Origin: Candidatus Hydrogenedentota bacterium
GTDB taxonomy: Bacteria > Hydrogenedentota > Hydrogenedentia > Hydrogenedentales > CAITNO01
Assembly: GCA_012730045.1 (NCBI GenBank)
Contig: JAAYBR010000083.1
Coordinates: 1-51,673 of the forward strand
Direction of reading: 5' to 3'
DNA length: 51,673 nt
Positions 1 to 7,868 of this stretch are shown piece by piece. Every line of letters starts with the position of its first letter. Position 1 is the first letter of the stretch. Under the pieces are notes generated by a model that was not told where the DNA came from, ran no database searches, and saw nothing but the letters and a program-made list of their open reading frames with translations. Position numbers and translations under genes: made by a program.

Positions 1-7
1 CCCGCAT

Positions 8-37
8 TTGCGCCCTGACAGAAAAAAGCGGTATACT
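8..37 (+). promoter_or_regulatory. Candidate sigma-70 promoter for tRNA-His
   Basis: A -35-like TTGCGC (8-13) lies 18 nt ahead of a good -10 TATACT (32-37). The tRNA-His begins 17 nt after the -10, which fits a short 5' leader removed by RNase P. The -35 match is weak. Confidence 0.5.
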
Positions 38-53
38 TGGGCGTCGTTTTTGT

Positions 54-130
54 GCCGGGGTAGCTCAGTTGGTCAGAGCGCTGGATTGTGGATCCAGAGG
101 TCCTGGGTTCAACCCCCAGCCCCGGTACCA
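54..130 (+). tRNA. tRNA-His (GTG), CCA encoded, A73 and no G-1
   Basis: The complete cloverleaf can be read directly. The acceptor is GCCGGGG/CCCCGGT with a G1-U72 wobble. The D stem is GCTC/GAGC, the anticodon stem CTGGA/TCCAG with loop TTGTGGA (anticodon GTG), and the T stem CTGGG/CCCAG with loop TTCAACC. The CCA is encoded at 128-130. T8-A9 fixes the start of the acceptor, so the base before position 1 is T53 and the discriminator is A127. Most bacterial tRNA-His have G-1 paired to C73; here the pair would be U-1:A73. It sits between a promoter and an intrinsic terminator as a single-gene unit. Confidence 0.95.
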
Positions 131-141
131 TCAGCAACTTC

Positions 142-176
142 AAGACGCGCAACGTGTTGCGCGTCTTTTCTTTTTT
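142..176 (+). terminator. Intrinsic terminator of tRNA-His
   Basis: GACGCGCAAC (144-153) pairs with GTTGCGCGTC (156-165) and is followed by a T-rich run with a single C interruption (to 176). It begins 11 nt after the tRNA CCA, so it ends that transcript. Confidence 0.9.
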
Positions 177-231
177 GGAACGCCATTCACCGGACTTCAG
201 AGGCCGCCCGGGCATTCCCTTTCAGAAAGGC

Positions 232-1464
232 TCACCGGCTCTCCGGCACCGTCTCCTCGTGCTCCGTGCTGACGGCGCAGTCGCGGTCATCGAAGAGGTT
301 GACGTAGTATGCCGTGACGCCTTCGGGCAGGGTGGCCTCCACCGCACCCCGGTCGGCATGCACGGTGGCGGGGATGCTTTCCCAGAGTCGGTCCTGCCAT
401 TTGCCCCGGGCCTTGGTGTAGGTCAGCTCGGCGCGCGACACGGGCGTCTCCGCGGCGTAGGTGACCCAGATGGAACTGTCATCGCGGCTTTGTGCGGTTA
501 TTTTGGGGAGGGGTTTCCCCCCGTTCAGCAGGCTCTCCGCGAAGACCCGGATTTCCTCGGGATTCTCGCCGGCGCCGCCGTGCCCGTGGGGCATGCGGAT
601 GCGGACGCACAGATGCCGGGGGCCCTGCGGCAGGCGGTAGGACTTCTGCAGGGAGCCCATGGGGTAGGCGAAGTCGTTGGTGCCCGTCACCCAGAGGAGA
701 GGCATGCGCGCGCGGCCCAGATAGACGGAGGGGTCCCACAGGCCGAGCCAGCGCCCGGCCTTTTCCGGACCCATGCCCGCGAAGGCGTCCAACCACGCGG
801 AGTCCTCGCCGAGAAAGCCGCACCCGTACACGGGAACGGCGAGCTTGAAGCGGGGGTCCACCCCGGCGGTGATGCAGGTGAGATAGCCGCCCCAGGAAAT
901 GCCGGTGACGCCGGTGCGGTCGGCGTCCACCTCCGGATACGAGCGGATCAGGGAATGCGCGAGAACAACATCCGCCACGGCATGATAAGACCACTGCTCC
1001 TCCGGCGCGGCCCCGGCGTGCTCGAAGTCCCCCCAGCCCGCCGGACCGCCGTCGGGATGGCGCTCCCAGTCGCTGTATTTGCCCTTCGGCACGCAGCCGC
1101 AGGTGTCCATGGCGATGGCGGCATAGCCGCGCCCGGTCCACAGGCGCACCCACTCGGCGAAGGCCGTGCCCCCGCCGCCGTGGACCAGCACCATGGCCGG
1201 ATATTTCGTCCCCTCTTTGCCCTCAGGCACGCCGTACCAGGCGAAGACCCGGGTGGGCTTTCCGTTGAACGGCAGGCCGTCATAGAACAGCGCGCGCACC
1301 CCTTTTTCGTCAAATCCGGGGGCGGGGTATTCCTTCGGCGCCTGCGACAGGGTGTCCAGATTCCACGGCATGACCGGCGGGTCCGCCGCCCCAGCCATGC
1401 CGCACACGGTGAACAGTGCCAGGGCCATCGCCAGAGACCGAAGCGGTTTGGGGGTCGTTTTCAT
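232..1464 (-). CDS. Secreted alpha/beta hydrolase (acetyl-xylan-esterase or peptidase-like fold)
   Basis: A 410-residue protein with a Sec-type signal peptide (MKTTPKP followed by a hydrophobic stretch ending in GMAGAA). The alpha/beta-hydrolase features are an oxyanion-type HGGGG near residues 95-99, a nucleophile elbow GISWGG with Ser190, a likely acid Asp264 in GTNDF and a His near 293-295 in PHGH. The fold is common to acetyl xylan esterases, dienelactone hydrolases and S9-type peptidases, and the sequence alone does not fix the substrate. I prefer the ATG at 1464 because AAAGG lies 9 nt upstream; an in-frame ATG three codons earlier has no properly spaced site. It lies 37 nt downstream of the GH2-type gene on the same strand, so it is probably co-transcribed and removes acyl groups from the same glycan. 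Confidence 0.85.
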   Translation of the reverse strand: MKTTPKPLRSLAMALALFTVCGMAGAADPPVMPWNLDTLSQAPKEYPAPGFDEKGVRALFYDGLPFNGKPTRVFAWYGVPEGKEGTKYPAMVLVHGGGGTAFAEWVRLWTGRGYAAIAMDTCGCVPKGKYSDWERHPDGGPAGWGDFEHAGAAPEEQWSYHAVADVVLAHSLIRSYPEVDADRTGVTGISWGGYLTCITAGVDPRFKLAVPVYGCGFLGEDSAWLDAFAGMGPEKAGRWLGLWDPSVYLGRARMPLLWVTGTNDFAYPMGSLQKSYRLPQGPRHLCVRIRMPHGHGGAGENPEEIRVFAESLLNGGKPLPKITAQSRDDSSIWVTYAAETPVSRAELTYTKARGKWQDRLWESIPATVHADRGAVEATLPEGVTAYYVNLFDDRDCAVSTEHEETVPESR

Positions 1465-1501
1465 GTTCCTCATCCTTTCACCGTCGTCATTCCGCGGCCA
1501 T

Positions 1502-4495
1502 TCAGTATCCGAGGGCTTTCAGTGTCGCGTCAAAATCCTGGGGGAGCGGCGCCGCGGGTTGTCCGGCCGTCTGCGCGGCCTGGGTGACCATGTTGAGCAG
1601 CAGGCGGTCCGCCGCCGGATGCCGGTCCAGGTTGTCGAGCACGTTGAAGGTGTTCAGGAGAAGGGTTCCCTCCCCGAAGGCGTAGGCGCCGAGCATGACC
1701 CCGGCGGCGAAACCGTCGGGACGGCTGGAATGGCAGACGGCGAAGGCCGCCGCCGCCGTGTCGTCCGGCGCGTCCTGCCCCTCAAAGAAGAGGTTCGTGA
1801 TGACGGGACCGTAGTAGTCCCAGTCCATGACGCCCTTCGGGGCCAGCCCGTCAAACAGCGGGTGCTTCTTCGCCACGCATTCCTTGTGGTAGAGCCAGTC
1901 GGAGAAGGCGGTCAGGCCGCCCCTGTTCTTCAGGGGAAGCCGCCCCACCGGGTCGTCCCCCTTCTTGAAGACGGCGGGGGACAGGAAGACGGCCGTATCG
2001 CCCCGGGCCACGCGCCGCAGGAGCGCCGTCCACGCGCCGTCGTCGCCCTTCCAGTCGCCGACCAGCACCGCCTGCCGCGTGTCCTCGGGGGCCGCCTCCA
2101 GCGGGACCGATTCCACGCCCCGGGCCTTGAGCCAGTCCGTGACGGCGGGCGAAAGCCCCGCAACGGCGACCGTGACCGGCCGGGCGGCCTGCGGCGGGTC
2201 GGACAGATGGAAGGTCAGGCGCCCGCCCGCCGGCGCGCCGCCGCGCTCCAGGGTGGCCGCAAAGGTGTACTCCCCGGCGGGGCCGGGCAGCGTGATGTCA
2301 CCCTCAAACACGGGCACGGCGAGCGGCCCGTCCGCGCCGTCGGCAGGCTCGGGGATGACCACGTCCCGCCGCTCCTCCCAGGCGACGCCGTCCGGACCCA
2401 CCACGCGCAGGAGCGCCGGATAGCTGCCCGGCGCGAGGGCGTCCTCGGTGGCAAGCACCGCCTCCAGTTTGAACGGACGGCCCGTGTAGGCGTGCATCGG
2501 CGCGGCGAAGAGGCACCAGCGCAGGGGCGACCAGCCGTCCTGCAGGGCGTCCATGATGCCCGGCTTGAACTCGCGCCAGAAGGTCCACAGCCCCTCGCCC
2601 GTGTATCCGTGGTCGAGGAGGCCGGTCAGGTTGTAGCCGCAGATGTTCGGATTGGACCGGATCAGGTTGAACCCGAGCAGCCGCTGGCGGCAGTGCAGTC
2701 GCTGGCTGTCGCGGAGCATCTCCTCCGGGAAGGCGTACACCCCCTCCATGCCGAGGCGTTTCCACTCCTCCGCCAGCCGCTCCTCCGTCCGCTTGAAGAA
2801 CTTGAAGTCGTCCCATTCCGGGTTGGCTCCGTGCTGCTCGTAGTACCGCAGCTCCCGGACGGCGTTCATGAGGCTGCCGATGCCGTATTCCGAGAGGAAG
2901 ACCGGTTTCCCGTCCTTGCCCAGGCTGCGGATGCCCGCCTCGATGGCCGGGGTGTGCGGGGTGGAGGGATAGACATGCGCGTCGCCCGCGCCCTCGAAAT
3001 ACCCGCCCCATGGGCCGTTCTTCGCGGTCCCCGTGTAGTCGGGGCCCTCCACGCCCCACACATGCTCCCACGCCGCGCCGCCGGGGTTGGACACGGAGCC
3101 AATCATGTATTGCCCGTCCCAGCGGCCGCTCTGGAACAGCACCAGCCGGGTGTCGTCCAGCGAACGGAGGAGGCCGAGGCTGGCGGCGGCGTGCTGGACC
3201 ACGGGGCCGTTGCCCATCTCATTCAGCAGCCCGAACAGGACCACCGACGGGTGGTTGCGGTCGCGCAGGACCATCTCGCGCAGGTTGGCGTCGAAGCGCT
3301 CCGCCATCTTGGGGGAGTCCGCGAGCAGCCACGAGGCCAGGTTCTCCTCGTACACTAGGAGGCCGATCTCGTCGCAGAGGTCCAGCTGGTAGGGGTGCGC
3401 GATGCCCGCGATGAACCGGACCATGTTGAACCCGCAGGACTTCGCATAGATCAGGTCCTTGCGGAGCAGGTCGGGGGCGGAGTCGGGGGGCAGGACGGCT
3501 CCGAAGGGGCAGTGGTTGCCCGTGTGCGAACTCTTCAGGAAGACCCGTTTGCCGTTCAGGCGGAAGAACCCCTTCTCCACGCGGAAATCCCGGAATCCGA
3601 ACCGGGTGAACTGCTCGTGCGCCTGCGCCTCCTTTCCCGCCGGGACAGCCCGCGTGGTCAGGCGGTACAGGAAGGGGTTGTCCAGCTGCCACAGCCGGTG
3701 ATGCTCCACCGCGATTTCGGACTCAAGCTGGCTGGTTCCCGGCGGCACCTCCTTGCGGAGGGCCAGGGACGCGACCGGCTGGCTGGCCAGGGCCGGGGAG
3801 ACGGTGAACTGGAACGCGCAGTCCACGGGGGCGGCGCCGGCGTTGACCACGGTGGTCTGCACGCGCACCCGGCCGGTCTTCCAGTCCGGGCGGACAAAGA
3901 CGTCGTCCACCCGGACGGCGGGCACCCAGAACACCTCCACCGGCTCCGTGATCCCGCCGCTGTTGTAGGACCCGCCCACGCTGATGCCCGCCGCCGCCTT
4001 GTTGCGGTGCGGGGTCTCGGCGAGCACGACGCCGTCAATGGGCTCCGCCGTGGGGTTCAGCACCCGGACCGACAGCCGGTTTGTGTCCGCCCTCACCGCC
4101 TCGGTGATGTCCAGGGTGAAGGGGGTCTCACCGCCCTCATGGGTGTCGTTCAGCCAGACCTCCGCGAGGTAGTCCACGGCGTGGAAACGCATCAGGCACC
4201 GCCCCCCCTCATACGGGTTTTGCGGCGGCGTGAACTCACGCCAGTACCATGCGACGCCATGGTATCCGGGCAGCGCCTCCTGGAGGATGCCGGGCACGCG
4301 CACGGGCTTGGCCTCCGGACGGGCGGCGGTCCACCAGGACTCCGCCCGGCCCGTGTTGCCCGGGTCCGCGGCGACCACCCAGCCGCCCTCCAGGGATAGC
4401 AGCGTGGTGGGAACGCCCTGGGCGCCCGCCCCCACAGAGACTCCCGCCACCGTGGCAACCGCAAGAAGAACCCCCGCAACTCCGAGACCGCGCAT
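1502..4495 (-). CDS. Secreted GH2-family glycosidase with C-terminal amidotransferase-like domain
   Basis: A 997-residue protein with a signal peptide (residues 1-26). Residues about 60-190 form a jelly-roll sugar-binding domain (YWREF, DYLAEVWLND), then an immunoglobulin-like domain, then a TIM barrel from about 310. The GH2 acid/base is Glu426 in LLNEMGN and the nucleophile Glu536 in LSEYGIG. The residues after about 780 (VLVGDW, a Rossmann-like segment, then GEGTLLLNTFN) resemble the glutamine-amidotransferase-like domain seen in some beta-galactosidases; this is inference. Beta-galactosidase, beta-mannosidase and beta-glucuronidase activities all remain possible. It is the first gene of a leftward unit with the alpha/beta hydrolase, divergent from an NPCBM-GH36 gene. 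Confidence 0.88.
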   Translation of the reverse strand: MRGLGVAGVLLAVATVAGVSVGAGAQGVPTTLLSLEGGWVVAADPGNTGRAESWWTAARPEAKPVRVPGILQEALPGYHGVAWYWREFTPPQNPYEGGRCLMRFHAVDYLAEVWLNDTHEGGETPFTLDITEAVRADTNRLSVRVLNPTAEPIDGVVLAETPHRNKAAAGISVGGSYNSGGITEPVEVFWVPAVRVDDVFVRPDWKTGRVRVQTTVVNAGAAPVDCAFQFTVSPALASQPVASLALRKEVPPGTSQLESEIAVEHHRLWQLDNPFLYRLTTRAVPAGKEAQAHEQFTRFGFRDFRVEKGFFRLNGKRVFLKSSHTGNHCPFGAVLPPDSAPDLLRKDLIYAKSCGFNMVRFIAGIAHPYQLDLCDEIGLLVYEENLASWLLADSPKMAERFDANLREMVLRDRNHPSVVLFGLLNEMGNGPVVQHAAASLGLLRSLDDTRLVLFQSGRWDGQYMIGSVSNPGGAAWEHVWGVEGPDYTGTAKNGPWGGYFEGAGDAHVYPSTPHTPAIEAGIRSLGKDGKPVFLSEYGIGSLMNAVRELRYYEQHGANPEWDDFKFFKRTEERLAEEWKRLGMEGVYAFPEEMLRDSQRLHCRQRLLGFNLIRSNPNICGYNLTGLLDHGYTGEGLWTFWREFKPGIMDALQDGWSPLRWCLFAAPMHAYTGRPFKLEAVLATEDALAPGSYPALLRVVGPDGVAWEERRDVVIPEPADGADGPLAVPVFEGDITLPGPAGEYTFAATLERGGAPAGGRLTFHLSDPPQAARPVTVAVAGLSPAVTDWLKARGVESVPLEAAPEDTRQAVLVGDWKGDDGAWTALLRRVARGDTAVFLSPAVFKKGDDPVGRLPLKNRGGLTAFSDWLYHKECVAKKHPLFDGLAPKGVMDWDYYGPVITNLFFEGQDAPDDTAAAAFAVCHSSRPDGFAAGVMLGAYAFGEGTLLLNTFNVLDNLDRHPAADRLLLNMVTQAAQTAGQPAAPLPQDFDATLKALGY

Positions 4496-4578
4496 GGTGT
4501 CACCCTCCGATGTCCGGCACGCTTCCGGCCCGGTTCCCCGCGGAAGGACAGGCGTCCCGGGGCCGGACCGAGACTGTC

Positions 4579-4607
4579 ATGGTATACCCGCGTCCCCGCC
4601 ATGGCAA
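4579..4607 (-). promoter_or_regulatory. Candidate promoter for the GH2/hydrolase unit
   Basis: On the minus strand TTGCCA (4602-4607) is separated by 17 nt from TACCAT (4579-4584). An overlapping TATACC at 15-nt spacing is an alternative -10. The start codon is 84 nt downstream. Confidence 0.4.
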
Positions 4608-4616
4608 CTTTCGGCG

Positions 4617-4625
4617 TGCTATGAT
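4617..4625 (+). promoter_or_regulatory. Extended -10 promoter for the first GH36 gene
   Basis: TGC-TATGAT forms an extended -10 element. No convincing -35 is seen. The expected transcript start near 4632 leaves about 25 nt before the ATG at 4657. It is back-to-back with the GH2 promoter. Confidence 0.5.
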
Positions 4626-4656
4626 GGCGCAGGGACGACCCCAGGGAGAGAACGCC

Positions 4657-7137
4657 ATGCTGTCCATTTTCGCCGCCGTGATGGTGGCCGCCAGTTTCGG
4701 AGCCGGGGACGAGGGGGACCTGAACGCCGCCTGGGCGGCGCGGGCCTTTTCGGACAACGCGGACCGCCTGTCCCCCGGCCGGGTGGCTGTCCTATACGAG
4801 GACAGCGTCGGGGAGACGAAGTTCGGCGTGAACTCGGTGGGGAAGCCGCTGCGGCTGGGGGAGAAGACCTTCGCGCACGGCGTCGGGGTGAACGCCCGCT
4901 CCGTGCTGCGGGTTCTGCTCCCCGGTCCGGGACGGATGTTCCGCGCCGGGGTCGGTCTGGACCGCAATGTGGACGGATCCCCCGCCTCGGTGCGTTTCCG
5001 TGTGGAGGCGGGCGGACGCGTTCTCTTCGAGACCGACGTCCTCCGGCCGGACAGCGCGCCGGTGCCGGTGGAGGCGCCCCTGGGAGGCGCAACGGCCCTT
5101 GATCTGATCGTGGACAACGGGGGCGACACCCGGTCCTTCGATCAGGCCGACTGGGCGGACGCGCGGGTGCTGCTGGAGGACGGGAAGGAGGTCTATCTGG
5201 ACGACCTCGCCCGGGGCGACGCCCCCGCCGTGGTGTGGCCCTTCTCCTTCGTCTACGGGGGCCGGCCGTCTTCTCAACTGCTTCCCTCCTGGACCCGCCG
5301 GGCGGAAGTTGCAGACGTGGAGGGCGGACAGCGGCGCACGGTCACCTTCACCGATCCGGAGACGGGGCTGGAAGTGCGCGCCGTGGCCACGGTTTTTGCG
5401 GACACGCCGGGCGTGGACTGGACCGTGTACTTCACCAACACGGGGACGGCCGACACGCCGGTCCTGGAACAGGTGCGCGCGCTGGACGCGGCGTTCCCTC
5501 TCGCGCAGGGTTCCCCGGCGATGTTCCACAGTCTGCGCAGCACCTGCGGCGTGGACGACTGGCAGCCGTTCAGCGAGGCTCTGCCCGCGGGCCAGCGGCG
5601 GGCCTTCGCGCCCACGGCAGGCCGCTCCTCCCTCGGGGCCTGCCCGTTCTTCGACGTCCAATGGGCGGGCGGCGGCGCAACGGTGGGCATCGGGTGGACC
5701 GGCCAGTGGGCCGCCGCCGTGGAGAACCGGGACGGCACGGTCGCCCTCCAGGCCGGGATGCAGACCATGCACCTGTCCCTGAAACCCGGCGAGACCGTCC
5801 GGACACCGCGCATCCTGATGATGCAGTGGTCCGGCGACGACGTGGAGCGCGCGCACAATCTCTGGCGCGGCACCATGCTCCGCCACATCACGCCGCGGGT
5901 CCGGGGGGAGGTGGTCGTTCCCCCGATCGCCCATCTGACCACGGCGTTCTATGAGATGGACAAGGCGACCGAGGCCGACGCGCTGTCGCATCTGGACGCC
6001 TGCAAGGACCTGGGCTTCGAGTGCTACTGGCACGACGCGTACTACGGGCGAGACGACTTCCCCACGGTGGGCAACTATGTCCTTCCCGTGGCGCGCGGAT
6101 TCAACAGCACGCGGTATCCGAACCAGATGAGGGTCATCGCCGAGGCCGTCCACCGTTCGGGACTCGACTTCCTGATGTGGTTCGAGCCCGAGCGCATCTG
6201 TCCGGGCACGCTGATGGCGCTGGAGCACCCTGACTGGGTGGTCCTGCCCGACGGCGGCGGCTGGGGCATGTTCAACCTCGCCGTACCGGAGGCGCGGCGG
6301 CACATCACGGACTACGTCAACGGCCTGATTGACGCCTACGGCCTGAAATGGGTCCGCATTGACAACGCCGTGCAGTACACCCCCCTGTGGGCGAAACTCG
6401 ACGCCGCCGCCGGACCGGACCGGGTCGGCCTGGCGGAAATCCGCTATGTCGAGGGCCTGTACCGGTGGTGGGACGACCTGCGCGCCGCGCACCCGGACCT
6501 CGCCGTGGACAATTGCGCCTCCGGCGGCGGACGGATTGACTTGGAACTGTGCGCCCGCGCCCTGCCCCTGTGGCGGACCGACGCCACCATTGCGCCCCTC
6601 ATGCGCGGGGACTCCCTCCAGGCGGCGCTGCAGAACCAGGTCATGACCGCCGGACTCAGCCGCTATGTCCCGTTCAACGTGAGCGGGCAGATGGGCGCCG
6701 ATCCCTACAGCTTCCGCAGCGGGTTCAACGGGGGCATCTCGTTCTGCGAGGATGTGCGTCCCGCCGGATATCCCCGCGAAACGCTGCGCGCCGCTATTGC
6801 CGAGGGCAAGCGCATCCGGAAGTATTTCTTCGGGAATCAATACGCCCTCACAGACATCACCACCAGCCCCAAGGACTGGTGCGTTCTCCAGTACCACCGG
6901 CCCGCCGAGGGGGACGGGATGATCCTGGCTTTCCGGCGGCCCGCCTCCCCCTACACGGGATTCACCTGCGCGCTCCAGGAGATGGACGATGCGGCGGACT
7001 ACGAGGTGACCGTTTCGCCGGGATATACGCAGGGCCCCGCCACGGTCATGAAGGGGTCTGCGCTGCGCGCGCTCGTGATCCCGACCAGCGCGGCCCCGGA
7101 ATCCGTGCTCGTCGAATACCGGCGGCTTTCCAAGTAG
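4657..7137 (+). CDS. NPCBM-GH36 alpha-galactosidase-like enzyme (paralog 1)
   Basis: An 826-residue protein with an N-terminal signal-like segment (MLSIFAAVMVAASFG). Residues about 35-180 match an NPCBM carbohydrate-binding module (FAHGVGVNARS, FRAGVGLDRN, DQADWADARV). A GH36/GH-D-type TIM barrel follows (LMWFEPERI, GLKWVRIDNA, NCASGGGRIDLEL, LWRTDA). By family analogy the nucleophile is Asp569 in RIDNA and the acid/base Asp642 in WRTD. Alpha-galactosidase is the default assignment; alpha-N-acetylgalactosaminidase or a related exo-activity is possible. The start at 4657 is chosen for GGGAGAG at the right distance; longer in-frame starts upstream run through the promoter. It shares its architecture and several blocks (RYVEGLYR, DNCASGG) with the protein at 16215-18713. 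Confidence 0.9.
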   Translation: MLSIFAAVMVAASFGAGDEGDLNAAWAARAFSDNADRLSPGRVAVLYEDSVGETKFGVNSVGKPLRLGEKTFAHGVGVNARSVLRVLLPGPGRMFRAGVGLDRNVDGSPASVRFRVEAGGRVLFETDVLRPDSAPVPVEAPLGGATALDLIVDNGGDTRSFDQADWADARVLLEDGKEVYLDDLARGDAPAVVWPFSFVYGGRPSSQLLPSWTRRAEVADVEGGQRRTVTFTDPETGLEVRAVATVFADTPGVDWTVYFTNTGTADTPVLEQVRALDAAFPLAQGSPAMFHSLRSTCGVDDWQPFSEALPAGQRRAFAPTAGRSSLGACPFFDVQWAGGGATVGIGWTGQWAAAVENRDGTVALQAGMQTMHLSLKPGETVRTPRILMMQWSGDDVERAHNLWRGTMLRHITPRVRGEVVVPPIAHLTTAFYEMDKATEADALSHLDACKDLGFECYWHDAYYGRDDFPTVGNYVLPVARGFNSTRYPNQMRVIAEAVHRSGLDFLMWFEPERICPGTLMALEHPDWVVLPDGGGWGMFNLAVPEARRHITDYVNGLIDAYGLKWVRIDNAVQYTPLWAKLDAAAGPDRVGLAEIRYVEGLYRWWDDLRAAHPDLAVDNCASGGGRIDLELCARALPLWRTDATIAPLMRGDSLQAALQNQVMTAGLSRYVPFNVSGQMGADPYSFRSGFNGGISFCEDVRPAGYPRETLRAAIAEGKRIRKYFFGNQYALTDITTSPKDWCVLQYHRPAEGDGMILAFRRPASPYTGFTCALQEMDDAADYEVTVSPGYTQGPATVMKGSALRALVIPTSAAPESVLVEYRRLSK

Positions 7138-7145
7138 CCAAAATA

Positions 7146-7188
7146 ATACCCGGGTAATATTGACTTCTGAATATTGCCCGGGTATAAT
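7146..7188 (+). promoter_or_regulatory. Consensus sigma-70 promoter inside a 16-bp inverted repeat
   Basis: TTGACT (7160-7165), a 17-nt spacer and TATAAT (7183-7188) make one of the strongest promoters in the window. It is overlaid by arms ATACCCGGGTAATATT (7146-7161) and AATATTGCCCGGGTAT (7170-7185), complementary at 15 of 16 positions. Each arm contains a CCCGGG core. The left arm overlaps the -35 and the right arm overlaps the spacer and -10, as expected of a repressor operator. The downstream gene starts at 7263. Confidence 0.8.
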
Positions 7189-7262
7189 TGTCTCCACCTG
7201 GTCCTCTCCCGCCGAACCGATGTCCGGGACGGCACACACGGCCAAGGATAAGGAGTACCCTC

Positions 7263-7865
7263 ATGACGACAGAAAACACCTACACCGCCTTCGCGGGGGA
7301 CCGGCAAATCGCCGCCGGGGACGTTCGTGCCCTGCTGGCCGGGGCCAAGGCGCACTTGGACTCGGGCGGGGACGCTCTGCTGATCTTCGAGGACCAGACG
7401 GGGATTCAGATAGACTTCGATTTCCGGGGAACCCTGGACGACGTGCTGGCGCGGCTGGCGCGCCATCCCCACTTCACCCCCGCCCCCGCGCCGCCGGTCG
7501 CGGAACGGACCGGTCCCGGGCGGCCGAACCTCGGGGTGGTCAGCCGCGAGGTGACGCTGCTGCCGCGCCACTGGGAATGGCTGGAGGCGCAGAAGGGGGG
7601 GATTTCGGCCACCCTGCGCCGGCTGGTGGACGAGGCCCGCAAACAGGGCGCGGGGGGCGAACGGGCATCCAGGGCCTGGGACGCGGCGGGAAAGTTCATG
7701 TGGACCATGGCGGGGAACCTGCCGGAGTTCGAGGAGGCGTCGCGCGCCCTGTACGCGAAGGACCTGCCGCGTCTGGAAGCGTTCGCAAAGGACTGGCCTG
7801 GGGATATCCGGACCCATCTGCTGCGGCTCACCGCCGTCGCGGCGGGGCTGGAGGCCCAGGCGTAG
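7263..7865 (+). CDS. DUF2239-family protein
   Basis: A 200-residue soluble protein. The N-terminal half (TYTAFAGDRQIAAGD, ALLIFEDQTGIQIDFDFRG) and the segment PGRPNLGVVSREVTLLPRHWEWLEAQKGGISATLRRLVDEAR match the DUF2239 pattern as I remember it. The latter resembles a ribbon-helix-helix-like stretch seen at the end of DNA-binding proteins, but the function is unknown. AAGGAG lies 9 nt ahead of the ATG. The gene stands alone under the dyad promoter at 7146-7188, so autoregulation is plausible. It is convergent with the GH99-like gene and separated from it by three bases. Confidence 0.75.
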   Translation: MTTENTYTAFAGDRQIAAGDVRALLAGAKAHLDSGGDALLIFEDQTGIQIDFDFRGTLDDVLARLARHPHFTPAPAPPVAERTGPGRPNLGVVSREVTLLPRHWEWLEAQKGGISATLRRLVDEARKQGAGGERASRAWDAAGKFMWTMAGNLPEFEEASRALYAKDLPRLEAFAKDWPGDIRTHLLRLTAVAAGLEAQA

Positions 7866-7868
7866 GCC

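Noticed and set aside
8-307. A short plus-strand frame covering the tRNA-His
   Set aside because: It runs through the tRNA and terminator and has no ribosome site or homology.
4792-7245. A long minus-strand frame opposite the first GH36 gene
   Set aside because: Antisense shadow for the same reason.
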